The position numbers and the translations under genes were made by a program. Positions 1-14,597 of a DNA stretch of 64,000 nt are shown in pieces. The first letter of the stretch is position 1, and every line of letters starts with the position of its first letter. Source of the stretch: Strigops habroptila (taxonomy: Eukaryota > Chordata > Aves > Psittaciformes > Psittacidae); contig NC_044279.2 of assembly GCF_004027225.2 (NCBI RefSeq), positions 40,324,744 to 40,388,743 on the forward strand. Direction: 5' to 3'. The notes below the pieces were generated by a model. That model was given only the letters and a program-made list of their open reading frames with translations. It searched no databases and was not told the origin of the DNA.

Positions 1-3000
1 AGAGCTTAGGGGGGAAGCACGGAGCAGCTAGGTGCAGCTTTCCAAAGAACAGGGCAAATCTGTGAGCAATAATTCTAATTCCTCCTAATCAGACTCATAT
101 ATTCACAGAAGAGAATAAGACAAGAAAATGTCTTCATTATGTTTCTAGTGCCTGGAAGACAAATCAGTTTTCCCAATGTTGAGACTGGGTATGTTAAGCT
201 GAATTCTTGATTTTGTAAGTAAGTAAGTCAAGACAAATATCCGGAACTTTTAATTCTGTCCCTGCAATTTGATGAGGAAGCAACAATCTTGCCTTTACAT
301 GCTGAAATATCATTGCCTCCTGGGGATTGGCAAAGCTTGTTTGGTGGTTCTTAAAGTTAGTTCTTAAATTGTTTTTAGGAAGTACACAGATACAGCTCAA
401 ATTGCAGAACCCAGTGTTCGCTTTGTAATGCAAATACTCGGACTAGAAGAGACAGAAGCGAGCTCCTTTTTACCCTTCTGCTTCAGGAGTGACTTACCCG
501 AGACTGCAAGGGTTAACATGGCACAGAGCTGTTGGGAAGGAGAAGGGAAACGGGTCCCAGTAGCATACATTTGTTCTCTTTCCTTGCTGAGTCTCATTTT
601 CTTATGCCAATTTTTTCTTGCTGGCAGCTAATTTCTCTTCTGGATTCCTCTAATGTTTCCCTTGTGCAAGAAACTACTGGCTCCTGACAGAGGTCGCGGG
701 GAAACTCATTAGAAGTACAGACTCCCGCCACCTCCACAGAGGAGCCTAAACTCACATAACGCTGGTGGGCTGGGAAGTTTTATAAAATACCTTAATGTGA
801 TGCTGCTGTTAGTTAAACGCTACAGGCAGAATACATAAACTAGAAAACCATGAGCCTGTCTCTCCTTGCTGGACCTATGGGATGATGGATGTGTATTTGT
901 TCCCAGTGCCCTCAGCATGTCCCACCTCCTGTGCTAATTCAGCATTCCTGCAGGGCTGCCTTTGCTGTGACAGCAAGGGCTGACAGTGCCCGGCACCGCA
1001 GGGTAGTGTGGCATTGCAGGGGACGCCCTGGGCAGCAACCCGACAGTACAGAACTGATACTGGCAATTAATACACTTGGACAAAGAAGCAATTGCAGCAA
1101 ATCCAGAGAGATCGATGTTGTTATCCTGCCCAGCAGCAGCTCCGAATGGACTAGGAGACTACAGGAAGCTGACCAATAACTTGGGTGTTTTTCAAAGCAT
1201 AAAATCCCTTTTCTTTAATGAAATATTCCTTTAAATTGGTGTTTGATTATCTTTTTTTCAGCCACCTGAGCAAACACAATAGCAGATGGAGTCTGTCTCT
1301 TCTCCCGGCATGTTCTCAGCCGGAATGTGCAAAGCTGTAATCTCCATTTATAAGAATATTTACATTCAGTGTTGCTGTGCAGTCTGAATGGTAAATAGTG
1401 ATGATCTCAATATACTGAGATGGTTGGCAAGGTATTAGTAATCTAGGCTACAATACCTGTCATACTGCAATACAGGAAGATTTCTTTAGGAATATACCTG
1501 TTTGATGCATTAATATGCATAACAAAATCCAGGATTTTACCAGTATAATCCTTCTATGTAATCCTGAGTTCATTTATGTGGACTTGGTTTTTCAAAAGGA
1601 CAATTCATAAAATTTTACTGTTAGTGTAACAAGGCATAATTTGCCAGTGACTATTTAAGGACTTGAATACTTGTGAGTTACAGTTTGGTAAAAAGAATCC
1701 AACAACTTGGGTATCCTTTTTATTATGTCTGATTTGAAGAAAACATCTGGGGTCAGCCCTTCAGTAGTGACCTCAGTACGTGAGGGCACCAATTAAACTT
1801 GGCGTTGACACAAACTTGTGAGGTTTTGTTGTGCCAGGGGGAGATGGGGAGGAGGTAATCGGATGACTTGGAGGACTGAAGCAGCAGGAATCAAATTGCA
1901 TCCAGCAGTGCAAAGTGGAGGACCAGGTACCAGGGGACTAATAAGAGGGTAAACCTCAGAGCTCATCAGCTTTAAACTGCTGAGGAGGAGGAGGAACGCT
2001 TGGGTACAGCAGCCAAACTCAGGGTTGCTATGTGCTGGCACTGTGGTGCCTCCAAAGGGTCCCAGGGGAGGTGTTTCCAGGAGCAGGGGAATATGAGACA
2101 GTGGCTCGTCAGAAGGTACCATGATAGTTTGATGCTATGAATTACTAATATCATAGATATTGCAGATTATCAATACATTGAGACTGAACATAAAATGGAG
2201 TAGTGAAGCAAACCTTCCATCTGCCTTTGGGGGTGGAGTTTGGCCAATTTGTGGCACAGCTACCCGTTACTGCAATGGATTAGATCTGAAAAGCCAGCTT
2301 AATCCTAGCTGGGATCTGCCCCACCTGCCTTTAAGGGCAACATCTACATCACCCAGACCTCTCCATCAGAGCCCGCCACCCAGGCTTTGTCTAGAGCTGA
2401 GAAGGAGTGAGTATTTTAGGAGCTGCGATATGTCTGATCTGTTTTAGACAGCTTCTCTGGGATAAGATGTATCATGTCCTGGAAGTTCCTATTTCACTCC
2501 ATTGCTAGACGACTACATCTGCTCCAAAGACTCCCACCCTGCCTACAGCCAGCAGGCTCAGCTGAGTAAATGCAGCCAAGCTGACTAAGGGGAAGTTTTG
2601 CTAGACACATTCCTCTCCATATAGTACTATTGACATTCAATATACACAAGTATTTTAAAAATTTAATTTACTTTTTGGGGGAGGTACTATTTACTTGGTT
2701 ATATTTTTGTTATAGGTTTGAGAGGCAAATTTACATTTGGATTTTTGAATGGCAAGTATCAGTTGAAATCTTCCTTCTTCAAGAATAAGTGTTTTTTGCT
2801 GGAAGCTGTTGGGGAAGTGAGTTCCTTTCAAAAAAAAAAAACCACAAAGTTTTTAGTTTTTGTGGAAGTTTGATCACTTGTTTTTAGAAAACTGGGATTT
2901 TTCAAAGAAGATGTAATGTTGAAGGGATTTTTAGCCCTGGTCCAAATTAAATAAGCTGGCTGTGAATGGTTGTGAGAATCCCAGTTGCAGATTTTGGCTC

Positions 3001-6000
3001 TTGTTCTGACTGACGCATTCTTCATTTCAGTGTGGCAACAACTGAGAAAAAGCAAGATCTTTACACCAGTTGTCTTCGTTTTACACCAGTTACAGCAATT
3101 CAGTTGCTGCTTCAGTCATGTCACACAAGCGATTAAAGACCCAATTTGCAAAGTAGGTGCAATGCCTATGTACCTTCCTGGGGTGACATTACCTGTTTGT
3201 GCATTGGGATTCATGTTCCCAAATTCCCCAGAACAAGCACATTTGGGAACATTGAGCATGTACATTGAGGACCAAAGCCTGAAGATGTACCAGTGCTTCC
3301 AAGAGAAAGCCACAGGCCGTTTTTCTTAGAAATCGGGAGAAAAGAGTGCATGTGACAGGTTTCTTACTTCTGACTGTGATCATGCCCCTTCCTTCACCAT
3401 CGCTGTAACACCAGCTCTGTCCCCAGCAGACAGCCCTTATTTATTATGTCTGAACCTTGCCGTTATTTTGAGGCTTCAATTTTGTTGGACTCCATCATGT
3501 TGCTTGAGGTGTTTTGAGGCAGTTCAGGCATACAGAGCAACCCCCGGGCAGTTCAGACCTGCCCTTCTGTTCTTCCTCATTAGAGGAGGGAATGTTTCAG
3601 TCCCGTGTTCGCGCAGGCAATCCCCACTCACTGCAGAAGTCCTGCTAAAGTAAATGGCAGCAGCAGCACGAGTACGGATATGTATAACCAGATGGATCAC
3701 TCTGGAAATTTTTGCCATCAAAAGAAAGCCAGCTCTCTAGATTTCTGCTTTTTATATTCATATAAAAGATGGCAGAACCGCAGAATGAAAACAAACGCCA
3801 TGCATAATTTAACAAATATTCACCACAGAAAAGATTTTTAAGATCACCTGCAGAAACCCCAGAAAAATGTGAATAATTCATGTGGAAAACAACAGAGCCC
3901 TCATGCAGTTTGCCACGCTGCCTGTCTGACTGATCGTACTGCCGATGGTACAGCTCTGATGCAGCTGCACCCGGCGCTGGAAGAGAATTTATTCTTACAG
4001 TGCGGTGGTGGTGGTGTTTTCAGTGCCACACTCAGGCTCAAGAGCTCACCTGCAGCCCCGTTTCCACTGGCAGGCAGTACATCTGCTTCCTCCCTGTCCT
4101 GAGAGCCCAGCCGTGTGTGTTTAGGAGACCCAGATTTAGGCTGTGTTCCACTGGCATCTGCCTTCGTATTATTTCCAGCCCATTGTTGCTTGCTGTGGCA
4201 CAGAGTAAATGTTGATAAATGCAATTATTTGATGGGTTGGGATTTTGGGTGAAGGATGGATGGAAAAGAGTGGAAATTCTATTGGGATGTCACATCTACC
4301 CACATACACCTGCTTTGAAATAAAAAGGAAGAACACAGAAGGCAGACCACCAGATATTAGCAAGGAGCAGAACTGGTTGGGACTGGCATTCCCTCAAAAG
4401 CAATATCCTGTGTCTAAAAGCAGCCTAGACCAGCTCCCAGGAAAGAAGAAACCTGGATGCTGCCATAACTGGGTAGATTCCTCTGGCTAAAACATCTTTC
4501 GTGCCCATATTAAATGAAGGGGGTGTTATGCCCTAAGAAATGAGTGTTCACACTCATCTCAAACCTCATGGTTTTTAATCCTTAGCAAATAACCACTTCT
4601 GGCAACATGAACAGAAATAGAAAGCTTTTCTTAAACAGACGCGAGGATTCCTGCATTCCAGTCTGGGCATATGGTTTAATGCTCTTCCAGTTTCAAGTCG
4701 TCGAAAATATAGACCCATAGTAAAATAAAGACAATGAAAAGCAAGCAAAAGTAGGCCAAAACAAAGCCAAAAATCTTCAATAGTTTAATTTGAGAGACCG
4801 AAGAGGGAAAGAGCTGTTATGTGTTGCAGAGTGCCAGAGAGAGGCCACCATCATTCCAAGCTCAGTTAACGCAAAGCCATGGAGCCCTGGGAAGGCAGTT
4901 TTGTTTTCTTCCCTTTCTCTATGCCGTGTAGATATGGCCTTTGAGTAACCTGGGCATACAGCAGAAGAAATGTCAAGAGATCAGGCTGAGTTTTTTTTTC
5001 TGGGAATACCCATCAAGCTGCAAGTAAGAAAAGGTCACTATCTTTTTGAAAAGGTTTAAAAATGTCCCCCAGACGCTATGGACGGTGCCATCCCCCCGAT
5101 GCTATGGTGCAAATGCAAAGCTCATGTAATTCTGGGACCATTGCAGGGGTCCTAGTGGTGCTTTTCTTTCCATTCTCTGAAGAGAGAAGCCAAGTAGAAA
5201 AATTAGGTATACTTTTTAAATTCTAACTGCAACAAGTGTAGGCTTTTCTATTTGCTTTATTGTGTTGCAGGCACTTGAGTTGTTAGAAGAATGGCAATCA
5301 CTGCGGGATTTGTAGGAAATTTGATCTTATCAGGCACTTCTGTCAGGAATGGCTGCAGGTAAGTCCTCCAGAGCACCGTTTATTCACGTGGTTGTAGCCA
5401 TTAATTATATTTGCTAGAAGCCAGATATATTTAAAATAGCGAGATGCTGAAACCTGAACACTGGTAAAAATGGTGAACAAAAACTCCCTGGTTACTTGGA
5501 AATTGCCTTAAGTAACACAGATGTAATTAAAATTTCATTCTCATTTAAGAAAAAAGTAAATCATTATTCTTTTACAAAGAGCTAGTTTTTAATTAGAGAA
5601 GCCGGTTTCTGCTTAGTGGATTTAAGACTTTGTCTGTGTTGAGTGAAGTGTTATGGATTTGAATACTGCATCCCTCCCCACACTGTTTCAGGGCTGTACG
5701 GGCATGGGGTGCAGGAGAGAACAACATACTTTTGTGGGATATTCCAGGCAGGCACTTCTGAGCCCTTTGCAAACATGACTCAGTATCTGAAGGTGAGATC
5801 ATTATGTACTATTAATGCCTGTTGGTTTCTAGGTGGCACAGAGAGGCTAAGGGATTAAGGATTGCATCTTGCACCTCCTCCATGATCTGGGTGATGCAGA
5901 GCCCAAGCGGTATATCTCTGTGTGTCTGCACAGCCCATCGGCTGCAGCTGTTGTCCCAAACTTCTCTAGCCTGGGCCGTGCTCCTTCTAATGGGAGAGAG

Positions 6001-9000
6001 GGCAGAGGCGTGCCCTTCCCTCCAGCCACGTGTCTTGGCAATGGGCAGTAGCTCCATAGGTGTGTGTGTGCGTTCATGGGAGAAGATGAAGGGACCCCCA
6101 GCACCTTACTGGGACCAGGATGGGGCAGAGACCAAACCTGGCCGGCAGCTGAGTTGAAGCCTGGATGCAGTGAATTACCGCAGCTGCATGGTCCTCAGCC
6201 TTTCTTGTCTTAACAGCTAGTCCAAAAAATTCCCACCCATGTTTTAGAAGGCAAAAAGGGTCTGGTTTTCAAAATATGTTTGGCTTCTCCAGGTTTTGTC
6301 AATGAGCTCAGCCTAGTGACCTAAACTGCACACTAGTGGTTTAGGTCCCCAGACACCAACAGATTTCCTCTGTGCCCCTGAGGGTGAGTCAGGTCCCCCA
6401 CTCCCACTGCTCCTTCTCCATGCGGTGCGAGCCACCAGTTGCCATATGTCCCAGGTGTGTGGCCAGGCTAAGGGCACGGAAAGCTGGGCTGGCAGCAAAA
6501 GTGCAGGCAAGTATCCACTCTCAAATTGATAGGGCAAAGGGCTCTTTCTCCGTAAAACCTTTGGATGCAAAGTCCTGCTGCAAGCCCCTGGCAGGGAAGT
6601 GTGAGTGAGCTTCTGTGTGCGAAGAGCAGAGCTCCCCTGGGAAAAGACTTCTGCAATTCCCACCTCATCCGTGTTTTTCTTTCAGTGTCTATTCACTGTT
6701 AATTATTTTTTCAGACTACCAATTTCTCCTGTCTTTTTTCCCCAGGCAATTGCTGCGAGGCACTTGAAGGTTAATGGGCCATGTACTTATTTTTAGCTCT
6801 GCCTTTCTTTAACACAGGAGAACCTGGCTGATGGCAAAATAAGCACCTCCACCCAGCACGAACAATCTCTGCCTCCAGTGCTCTTCCAGAGATTATTTCT
6901 CTTTTTTTTTTCCAATGAAGACACAGCAAATAGCTGGTGACCTGCTGCACAAGATGCAACACATAGACTCTTGCAACTCTATGACAGGCGCCTGCAGCAG
7001 AGACTGCCTGGAAGGGCAGAAATGCTTCCAGCAAATTGTGGTTCACCAGTTTCACCCCTACTGTGGGTGCACAGAAACAGCAGAAAATGAACACTCCAAA
7101 AAGGACACCATTCCCATTCCCCTCTACAAGGTGTAAACTACCTGGACACAGAGGTGGAACCGTGGTGCCTGTTGGCTCACAGTCTGCCTTACCAAGGGGA
7201 GGGTGCAGGGCAAGAGGGCCATCATCCACCACGGAAAGCGCAGGGGGCACTACCAGAGCTGCAAGCTTAGTGCCTGCCCTACTTTGGGGGCAAAAGGAGA
7301 TGGTGTCCAGCTGCAGGAGCTTTCATCTCTCCTCTGAGCAGCTACATGTACACAGCTGCTGCTCGGCCTTGGTGGTTTTAACTCATTTCGGTTCTGTTTG
7401 AGGGTCATTTCAGAAGCGCACCTCGGGGGTTCCTGAGGTGGCAGGTCTGGCTCAGCAGTGGCTTGGTCACTGAGGCACGAAAGCAGAGAGGCGCCTTCGG
7501 CACTGCACCTTTCCCTGGTGTTCCCTTGTCCCCTCGTCTGTCCTTGCCCACTCTACCCTCTGGACTACACTGATGCCTTGCAAAATGGCCCATCCACAGC
7601 CTTGCATGGAGTTGTGCAATGGGCTTAGCAGATTGCTTCCCTGTCCAATCCTCAGAAACACAAGCTCACAAAGTCAATATACAGGAACACTAGTTGAAAT
7701 CTCCTTGAAAACACACACCATGTGAAGGGCTCACCTGCTGCACGGTTTCCCTTACGGCTGTTTAACCTGGGATGTTTTGATTGGGGCTGCAATGGGTGGC
7801 ACCTTTTAGTGGCCACATCTGACATGGTCCACACTCTAGAATCTTCTTCTCTGGAAGAAGCGTGCAATCATGCTGGCATGACACCGGGTGTCTGTAGAGC
7901 TGTACCCACTCATGACAGAAGAACAAAGGATCCGTATAGCTTAATGAAGTGGAACAGGGCTTATTCCTGCAGTGTTGCAGTTGTGGTTCAATGTAGAGCA
8001 TGAGTTTTGACCAACGGCACACTCTTCTTGGGCTTGCATTTATTTTATACCCTGGTTGGTGTGTGTGGTGCTTTTAAAACCTCAGGGATTTTCCTTATCA
8101 TTTCCTAGTGTAGTTCTCATATTTGATGTGGGTTCTGAAGTGGCACCACCACAGCCTTCTCTAAAGGACTTCCAAGACATTTTATACACCATGCGTGGTC
8201 CCCTGTCGATGACTTACCCAGCAGGTAGGGGCAGCGTCATAGCTTTTCTGTGCTATAACATAGCAGCCCAATTACATGCAATACACAGCTCCTGAGGCTG
8301 ATTTTCTAGCCCTGGCACCTTGCTGATTGCACAGGCAAAACCTGCGAATGAAGGCTGTGTGCTGCACTACCTCTTTGCAGGACAGTGACAGTGGTCTCCT
8401 GAACGAGTGTCAGGAAAAGCGTGAGCCAGGGCTGCTCTTGCAGGCAGGGCTTGGCTCATGCTTTGCAGGTCACCCCAGGACTGGGCAGCATCCGCATGGA
8501 AAAATGCCTTCTGGCAAGCTCCCCGTTTGGCAGGCAGGTCCACACAGTTATCTTTCGTTTTGAAGGACTTTCTTCAGGGCAGGCAGTGGGAAAAACACCA
8601 CCTGTGGCTTGGATGTTCCTGGCTTCCTCCTAGCCTTCCCTCAGCCCTCCTCCCTGAGTGAAACCTGGGGTAAGGCAAGGATCACCTTTCTCCTTTCAGG
8701 GCAGCAATGAAGCGCGAAAGGGGTAAGGGGGCAAACTGGGATTTCACCCAGGAGAGGCCAGGGTAGGGGACCGGGGCCTTAGTGTGGGGCAAAGGTGTGG
8801 AGATGTAGAGGTCACCCCTCCCGCTCTGCAGCTGGATGAGGGTGGGTGAGCAAGCCCCATCTATTTTTTTTCCTCCAGTTGTGGGATTTTAATAATGCAT
8901 GATTTAGGAAAGTGCTGCATACGGCAATTACTCATAAAGTCCACCCAACTCATGTGTGAATGAATACCAAAATGTTAAGCTTGCCCTTAGCTGTTAACAA

Positions 9001-10107
9001 GGAATGAGTTGAGTCCCATTTGGATCACTGATTTCAAGCGAGGGTTAGTACCAAAATGCATTTGACATATTTGCCAGCTCTGTAGTTTGTAGAAGTTATT
9101 TGCTGCCGCTGCATTTTTGGTTCATCTCCTGGCTCTGGGGGCAGGGTTGTCAGGTGTGATCTCAGGCAGGGGGCATCTCTGGTTAGCTGACAGCTGGTGG
9201 CTGGTCTCTGGATCACAAGGTGATGAGATGGGCTCACAGAAGATGTTGGAAGCCCTTGTCCCACAGCCAGCCCCTCGGGGAAAGCACAGTGACTGCAGCA
9301 GGAAAGGGATTCATCCACTCCTGTCACCTCCACCCATTTCACATTTCAGGGATCAACACGCATTCTGGGAGGACCTGTGTGCAGGTTCATAATGGGACTT
9401 GAGATTGAATGTAAAGCCTTTCTCAGTCCAGGGGGGGAATATCTCACTGAATTGGATGGCTTTTGACCACATTTTGGGTCCATTAACTTGTGAAACCTTA
9501 CTATGGTGGAAGCTCTTCTTTGGTGGAGACCAGCTCATTCCATGAAAGCTATTTTGCCAAATTTTGCAGTGCGTTTTATGCCTTTTTTTTTTTCATTTTG
9601 GAACAGGAGATCTTCATGACAGATGCTCTTCCATCTTCTTGCTCTCCTTCCCTGCTGTTGACAGTGATTCAGATCCACTGAGGGCAGAAAAGCCACCCAA
9701 GAACTTTTAGATTTTGAAATGTAATGGTTAGTAATTAAATAAAAACTTGCACGGTGATTAGCCACTTTCCTGTAATTAATGCCACTCCATAAGTTTTATT
9801 AATGAGCATTTCAACTAAGGAATGCATTTTCTAAGTCTGTAAAATATCTGCTATATTTTCCTGAGTTCCCTCGTAGTCTTATAATTGTAGAAGCCTGATG
9901 TGTTTTTATCTCCATAATGTAATTGCCAGCTGGGATCAGGAAGCCATAGATATGTACCATGATCCCATGTGCATTATACCATGGTTTGGGTTTTTTTGTC
10001 TTCTGTGGCTTCAGAAATAGGTCACTGCTGGAGACCATCATCAAATTCTGGTGTTACAGTTTATGCGCTACAATCTGTGGATCTGATGTGACTGGGGCAT
10101 CCTCATT
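1..10107. other. Non-coding stretch, no gene or repeat recognised
   Basis: Only short frames in all six readings and none resembles a known protein. The longest (minus strand, 6771-7250, 159 codons) has low-complexity composition and no recognisable domain. Short A or T runs occur (for example at 2829). No LTR or CR1 signature is visible. Confidence 0.6.
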
Positions 10108-10168
10108 GCAGGGGGGTTCAACTACATGACTTTTAAAGGTCCCTTCCTACACAAACTATTGTATCTTG
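10108..10168 (+). mobile_element. CR1 3'-end fragment
   Basis: Degenerate match to the CR1 tail: GGGGGGTT, then TTTAAAGGTCCCTTCC and a diverged tail octamer. Confidence 0.55.
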
Positions 10169-10230
10169 GCCTCCAGGTCAATAACCTTATTCCCAAATGT
10201 GGTCTATGTTGCTGAGGATTAGGTTAATAC

Positions 10231-10745
10231 CATAGAATCATAGAATGGTTTGGGTTGGAAGTGACCTTAAAGCTCATCTAGTTCCAATCCTGATGCCACA
10301 GGCAGGGACACCTTCCACTAGAGCAGATCGCTCAAAGCCCCGTCCAACCTGGCCTTGAACGCTGCCAGGGATGGGGCAGCCACAGCTTCTCTGGGCAGCC
10401 TGTGCCAGCGCCTCACCACCCTCACAGGGAAGAGCTTCTTCCTAATATCTGATCTAAATCTACCCTCTTCCAACTTAAAGCCATTGCCCTTTGTCCTGTC
10501 ACTACATGCCCTTCTGAAAAGTAACTCTTCAGCTTTATTGTCAGGCTCCTTTAGGTACTGTAAGGCTGTCACAAGGTCTCCTCAGCGCCTTCTCTTCTCA
10601 AGGCTGAACAACCCCAACTCTCTCAGCCTGTCTTCGCAGAAGAGGTGCTTCAGCCCTCTGGTCACCTTCATGGCCTCCTCTGGACTGTCTCCAACAGTTC
10701 CATGTGTCTCTTTTGCCGGGAGCCCCAGAGCTGAACACAGTATAT
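10231..10745 (-). mobile_element. CR1 LINE, 5'-truncated
   Basis: It opens with the reverse complement of the CR1 tail (CATAGAATCATAGAATGG). About 515 bp of 3' UTR and the end of the reverse-transcriptase ORF follow on the minus strand. The 84-codon minus frame at 10318-10572 is this remnant. Confidence 0.93.
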
Positions 10746-11928
10746 GCTAGAAATTTTTGCAGGGTATCTTTGTGTCACCAGGCTGCTTTCTGGAGCCACT
10801 GCAGAAGGAAAGCCAGCACTGCTGCAGGATTTCACTGATGGTGATGATGTATGATGCCATCTCAGAAACAGGGAAAGCAAAGGAAGACATTCACACATGC
10901 GGTGTTGGTCCTTCTACATCAGAAACACCAGGGTTTTCCAGGGGCAGGGGGATGTCTCCTTGAAGCCCTGTGAAGAAAGGGAGAAGGAGAGGGCACATAG
11001 CACTGCATAGACCAGCACCCTGTGGCAGAGGAGACCGAGACAGGGAAAGGAAAAGGACCACCTTCTTGTTGGAGTTGCCAATTAACAATCAGACCCCCGG
11101 CAGGGAGATGCACTGCTTCCACATGTGAATTTGTGCAGAGCAAGAAATGATGATCAGGATGACAGGATGCCATAAAGGCTCTGACAGTAATGTTGAATGT
11201 GCTCTGCACAGGATCCCCATCCCAGGGCACTGCTGTAGGGCTGCAAACCAAGGAGTCATATGCTGGAGCATGGCCCTACTGCAGAGCCAAAATCACATGG
11301 GCAGCAGGCCATTTTTTAGGCACAGCGGTGCAGGCAGGGGTCAGTGGGGGATGTACCTCTAGGACATAGCTGGAGATGGTGCTCTGAGGGATCACCACAG
11401 GGAGACATAAGGGCAAAGTGTGAAGAGGATACTTTCCCCACCCAAGAGTGTCCCCCCAGCAGGCCAGTGCATGTGGTGCACAGCGCTATACCCACCTCTA
11501 GTTCCCCACCACCCTTCAGCTGGCAATGAGCATTACTTAAGTGGTTTGAAGGTGCCGTAAAATAATTCCCTGAAATTGAAGAGAGAGAGGCTGAAGAGCA
11601 CTTTGTGATGAATAAATGATGTGACAAAAAGGAACAAGAGTGAGTATGCAGGTGCTTCCCCCCATCACACGCACAGGCAGAGCTCTGCCCTGCCACCTCC
11701 TCGCTTTTACCCTTTAATTCTATACTCATATGAATATGTACCCTATACTTTAATATACCCTGTAGTCTAGTTTTATGAGCCTCTCAATTATCACTTCCAT
11801 CTTCCTAGCGCTTGACCAAAACACACTGCGCAGCCTGACCTGTGTTTGAGATACTTTATTTACGCTTCTTCTTTGCAAGGCTGAGTCTTAGCATGCCACA
11901 GCTCGTCAATTGCTAAGTGCTTTTTTGT

Positions 11929-11966
11929 CATAGAACCACAGAATAATTTGGGTTGGAAGGGACTTT
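11929..11966 (-). mobile_element. Very short CR1 tail fragment
   Basis: CATAGAACCACAGAATAATT followed by TGGGTTGGAAGGGACTT, the terminal 38 bp or so of a CR1. Confidence 0.75.
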
Positions 11967-14518
11967 GTTGCTCTGCACAGCAATGAAAGGGGGGCACAGC
12001 ACTTGCTAGGCCCCATCCCACAGCCCCAAAACACGACTACTCCTGCTGCCTTCATGTAAATGAAAACCACAGGATCAGAGCCTTGAGGGCTATAAAATAT
12101 TCTAGTGTTAACTTCTATTCACTCTCATTTGGCAACGCAGCTTGCATTTTGATAAGTAACTGCTGAGAAGGAGGCAGGGGGCAGGAGTGCTTGGGGAGCA
12201 CGAGCGAGAGGCCAGTGGGAAGGCAGGGGTAGACAGAGCTTGTGGCAAGAGGTCCTAACTCCAGACCCGGAGCAGCTCAAGCGATATGCGCTGCACGTCA
12301 GAGACAAGTAAGAGATGAGGAGACCGCAGTGGGTTTAATTTAAAAGGGAAACTTACATTTTTGCAAAATGCTGCCTGTAATGTTTTGCCTCTTTGCAGCA
12401 TGAGTGTCATTTGTGGCCAGACAGAGAGAGTTCAAGTGCTTGTAAGTCACTGGGCAGGAACAAAATGTGTCTTCTCTTCCTCCCAAGTGCCCAACCCTTG
12501 AGGAGCAGCAACCCTGTGCACACTGACCCAAATCCAACACTGTGGGTCTGCTTCCCCCAGGATGACAGCACCCTTTCTGCAAGCAATGTGGACATCTCCC
12601 CAGCCCCATCTGGTTTTCCTTGCAAGACTTTGCAAACTCTTTGGGGTAGGGGCCATCACTGGAACACAACCCCCATATGGCTGGCATTAGGGATAACCCA
12701 GTATGAGCACGAGATACTCATTCTCCAGAACGTTCATTGCTGGACACTCATCTCCTTGGGTGATTCACTATTAATGGTCTCTACATGCCTTTTTTCTGCA
12801 GTCCCTGTTAAGTTCAGTTACACACTTCTTCATTTGTAGAGAAAGAGGAGCTGAATGAACATGTCACCAGCTTGTCACTTCTTCATTCCTCTCCCTCCCT
12901 CTGCCCTTCCTTTAATAGTCTGAACCAATTTTAGAAGTCTCTGATTGGATCAGACTGATCATCTGCCATTGTTGATCCATTGCCTCTGAGAACTAGAGAG
13001 CTGGTGAACAGTCAACGCGGCCATGCTGCTCACTGCACAGAGTCAATACCAAGGCAAGAGCAGTACTAGCACTGGCAGTGTTGATGCAAAGCTGATGATG
13101 TGTTGTATGTTCTGCTGCAGTTGCTTCAAAAATTCCATTTTTAGTCCTTTTATTTTTAAGTAGATTAAACTGACAGCTCCCACACCTTTTAAAGAGATGT
13201 TTTAGGTGGCACTCAACGCAGCTATCTCGTACAGAGGTACTGAATGCGCAATGAGAGAAACAGGATGTATTTTTAAAGCCCTAGTGCCCTGCAAAGAGAG
13301 AACTTGTGATCTGTCTTGGCGCGTTTCACTCATGCAGCCCAGTGCTGTGCTTAGCCTGGCCCTCAGTCCACACAGTGGCAGACCTTGTCCTCCCTGCAAG
13401 GAAGCAGAAACAAGTGGTGTGAGCCCAGGCATCCCTCACAGCTGCCCACTGTGTCCTTGTTTTGGCTAAACATGCCATCACATGAATAAAGAGGCAAACC
13501 TGGTCCAGCTCCATCCCCACCTCTCTGCTGAGGCTGTGAGCATCAGCGCCGTGGGCCCTGCAGACGGGAGGCGGCTCCCAGCGCAGCAGCAGGAGCTGCA
13601 GATGGCAGCTCGGCTCTGTGCCCGGTTCACCACAGTTGGAGCCAGAACTAACGAAGAAAAGCAGCCCCAGGCCTTTCCTTGAAGTCGTCGCTGAACTTCC
13701 CTGGTTGGGCAGGAGCAGCAGGAGTGAGGAAGGACAGACGTGAAACCTTCACCTCCTCTGTCAGTGACAGGGAGGAAAACGGTGGGATTGCAGGGGTGAA
13801 ACTGGCACTGTGCAAAAACCCAGGCTGGAGTCCTCCATGGACTTCAGCATCTGACAGAGCAGAGAGAGAGGAAAAAACTACACATTGGGTCCCACCAGGC
13901 TTGAAATCTATAGCACAAAACCATTCCTCCTCAGATGCCAAATCAAAACTGCAGTAAGAGAGACACTTTGCTTGGCTGGAGGCTGGTCTAGCAACACGCT
14001 CAGTACCAGCTGCTGTGAAAACTCTGTAAGTAAGTAAGTGATCTGTTTTCCAGATACATATTGAAAGATGTTGCTCTAGCCTCATAACTGCAGATTCTTA
14101 TTCAGTTTGGGTAGAAAAATCATTCAACATAGAGGTTGCAGTAATTTTGCTTATTGCATCAGTTAGCAACAACCTGAACTAAAATCCTATCTGACTACAA
14201 AGTTACAGCCTGGCATGCAGGAAAGATTATTGACAAGGTTGTAGTCCCCAGTCCAGCAAAGCAAAGTCCCCTGGTGACAGCAAACATCTCTAGGAGAGCC
14301 CTCATCCTGCAGGAGTAACAGAAGCTGTGTGCAGCCAACCTTGGAAGCACTGGAGGAGAAGTAGCTACAAAACTTTGATGTATGGAGGCTCTGGGCTACT
14401 CTGCACGTAGGAACAAGATGAGTAGGGCTGCTCCAGGCACTCTTGCTGTGGTTGATACTGCAGCCAAGCAGCTTAACAAGCATTTCAAGGCAGCATCCCT
14501 GCCTTGGCAGAGGGTCCT

Positions 14519-14597
14519 GCCTTGGCAGGGGGGTTGGACTAGATGATCTCTAGATCACCCTAACATCATTCCAACCCTAACCATTCTGTGATTCTGC
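14519..14597 (+). mobile_element. CR1 3'-end fragment
   Basis: GGGGGGTTGGACTAGATGAT, a region of CCTAACATCATTCCAACCC and the octamer tail CATTCTGTGATTCTG. Confidence 0.8.

Noticed and set aside
6771-7250. A 159-codon frame on the minus strand
   Set aside because: No family resemblance, no splice-site framework, and no sign of a gene nearby.
12393-12839. A 148-codon frame on the plus strand
   Set aside because: No domain, and competing frames of similar length lie on the opposite strand.
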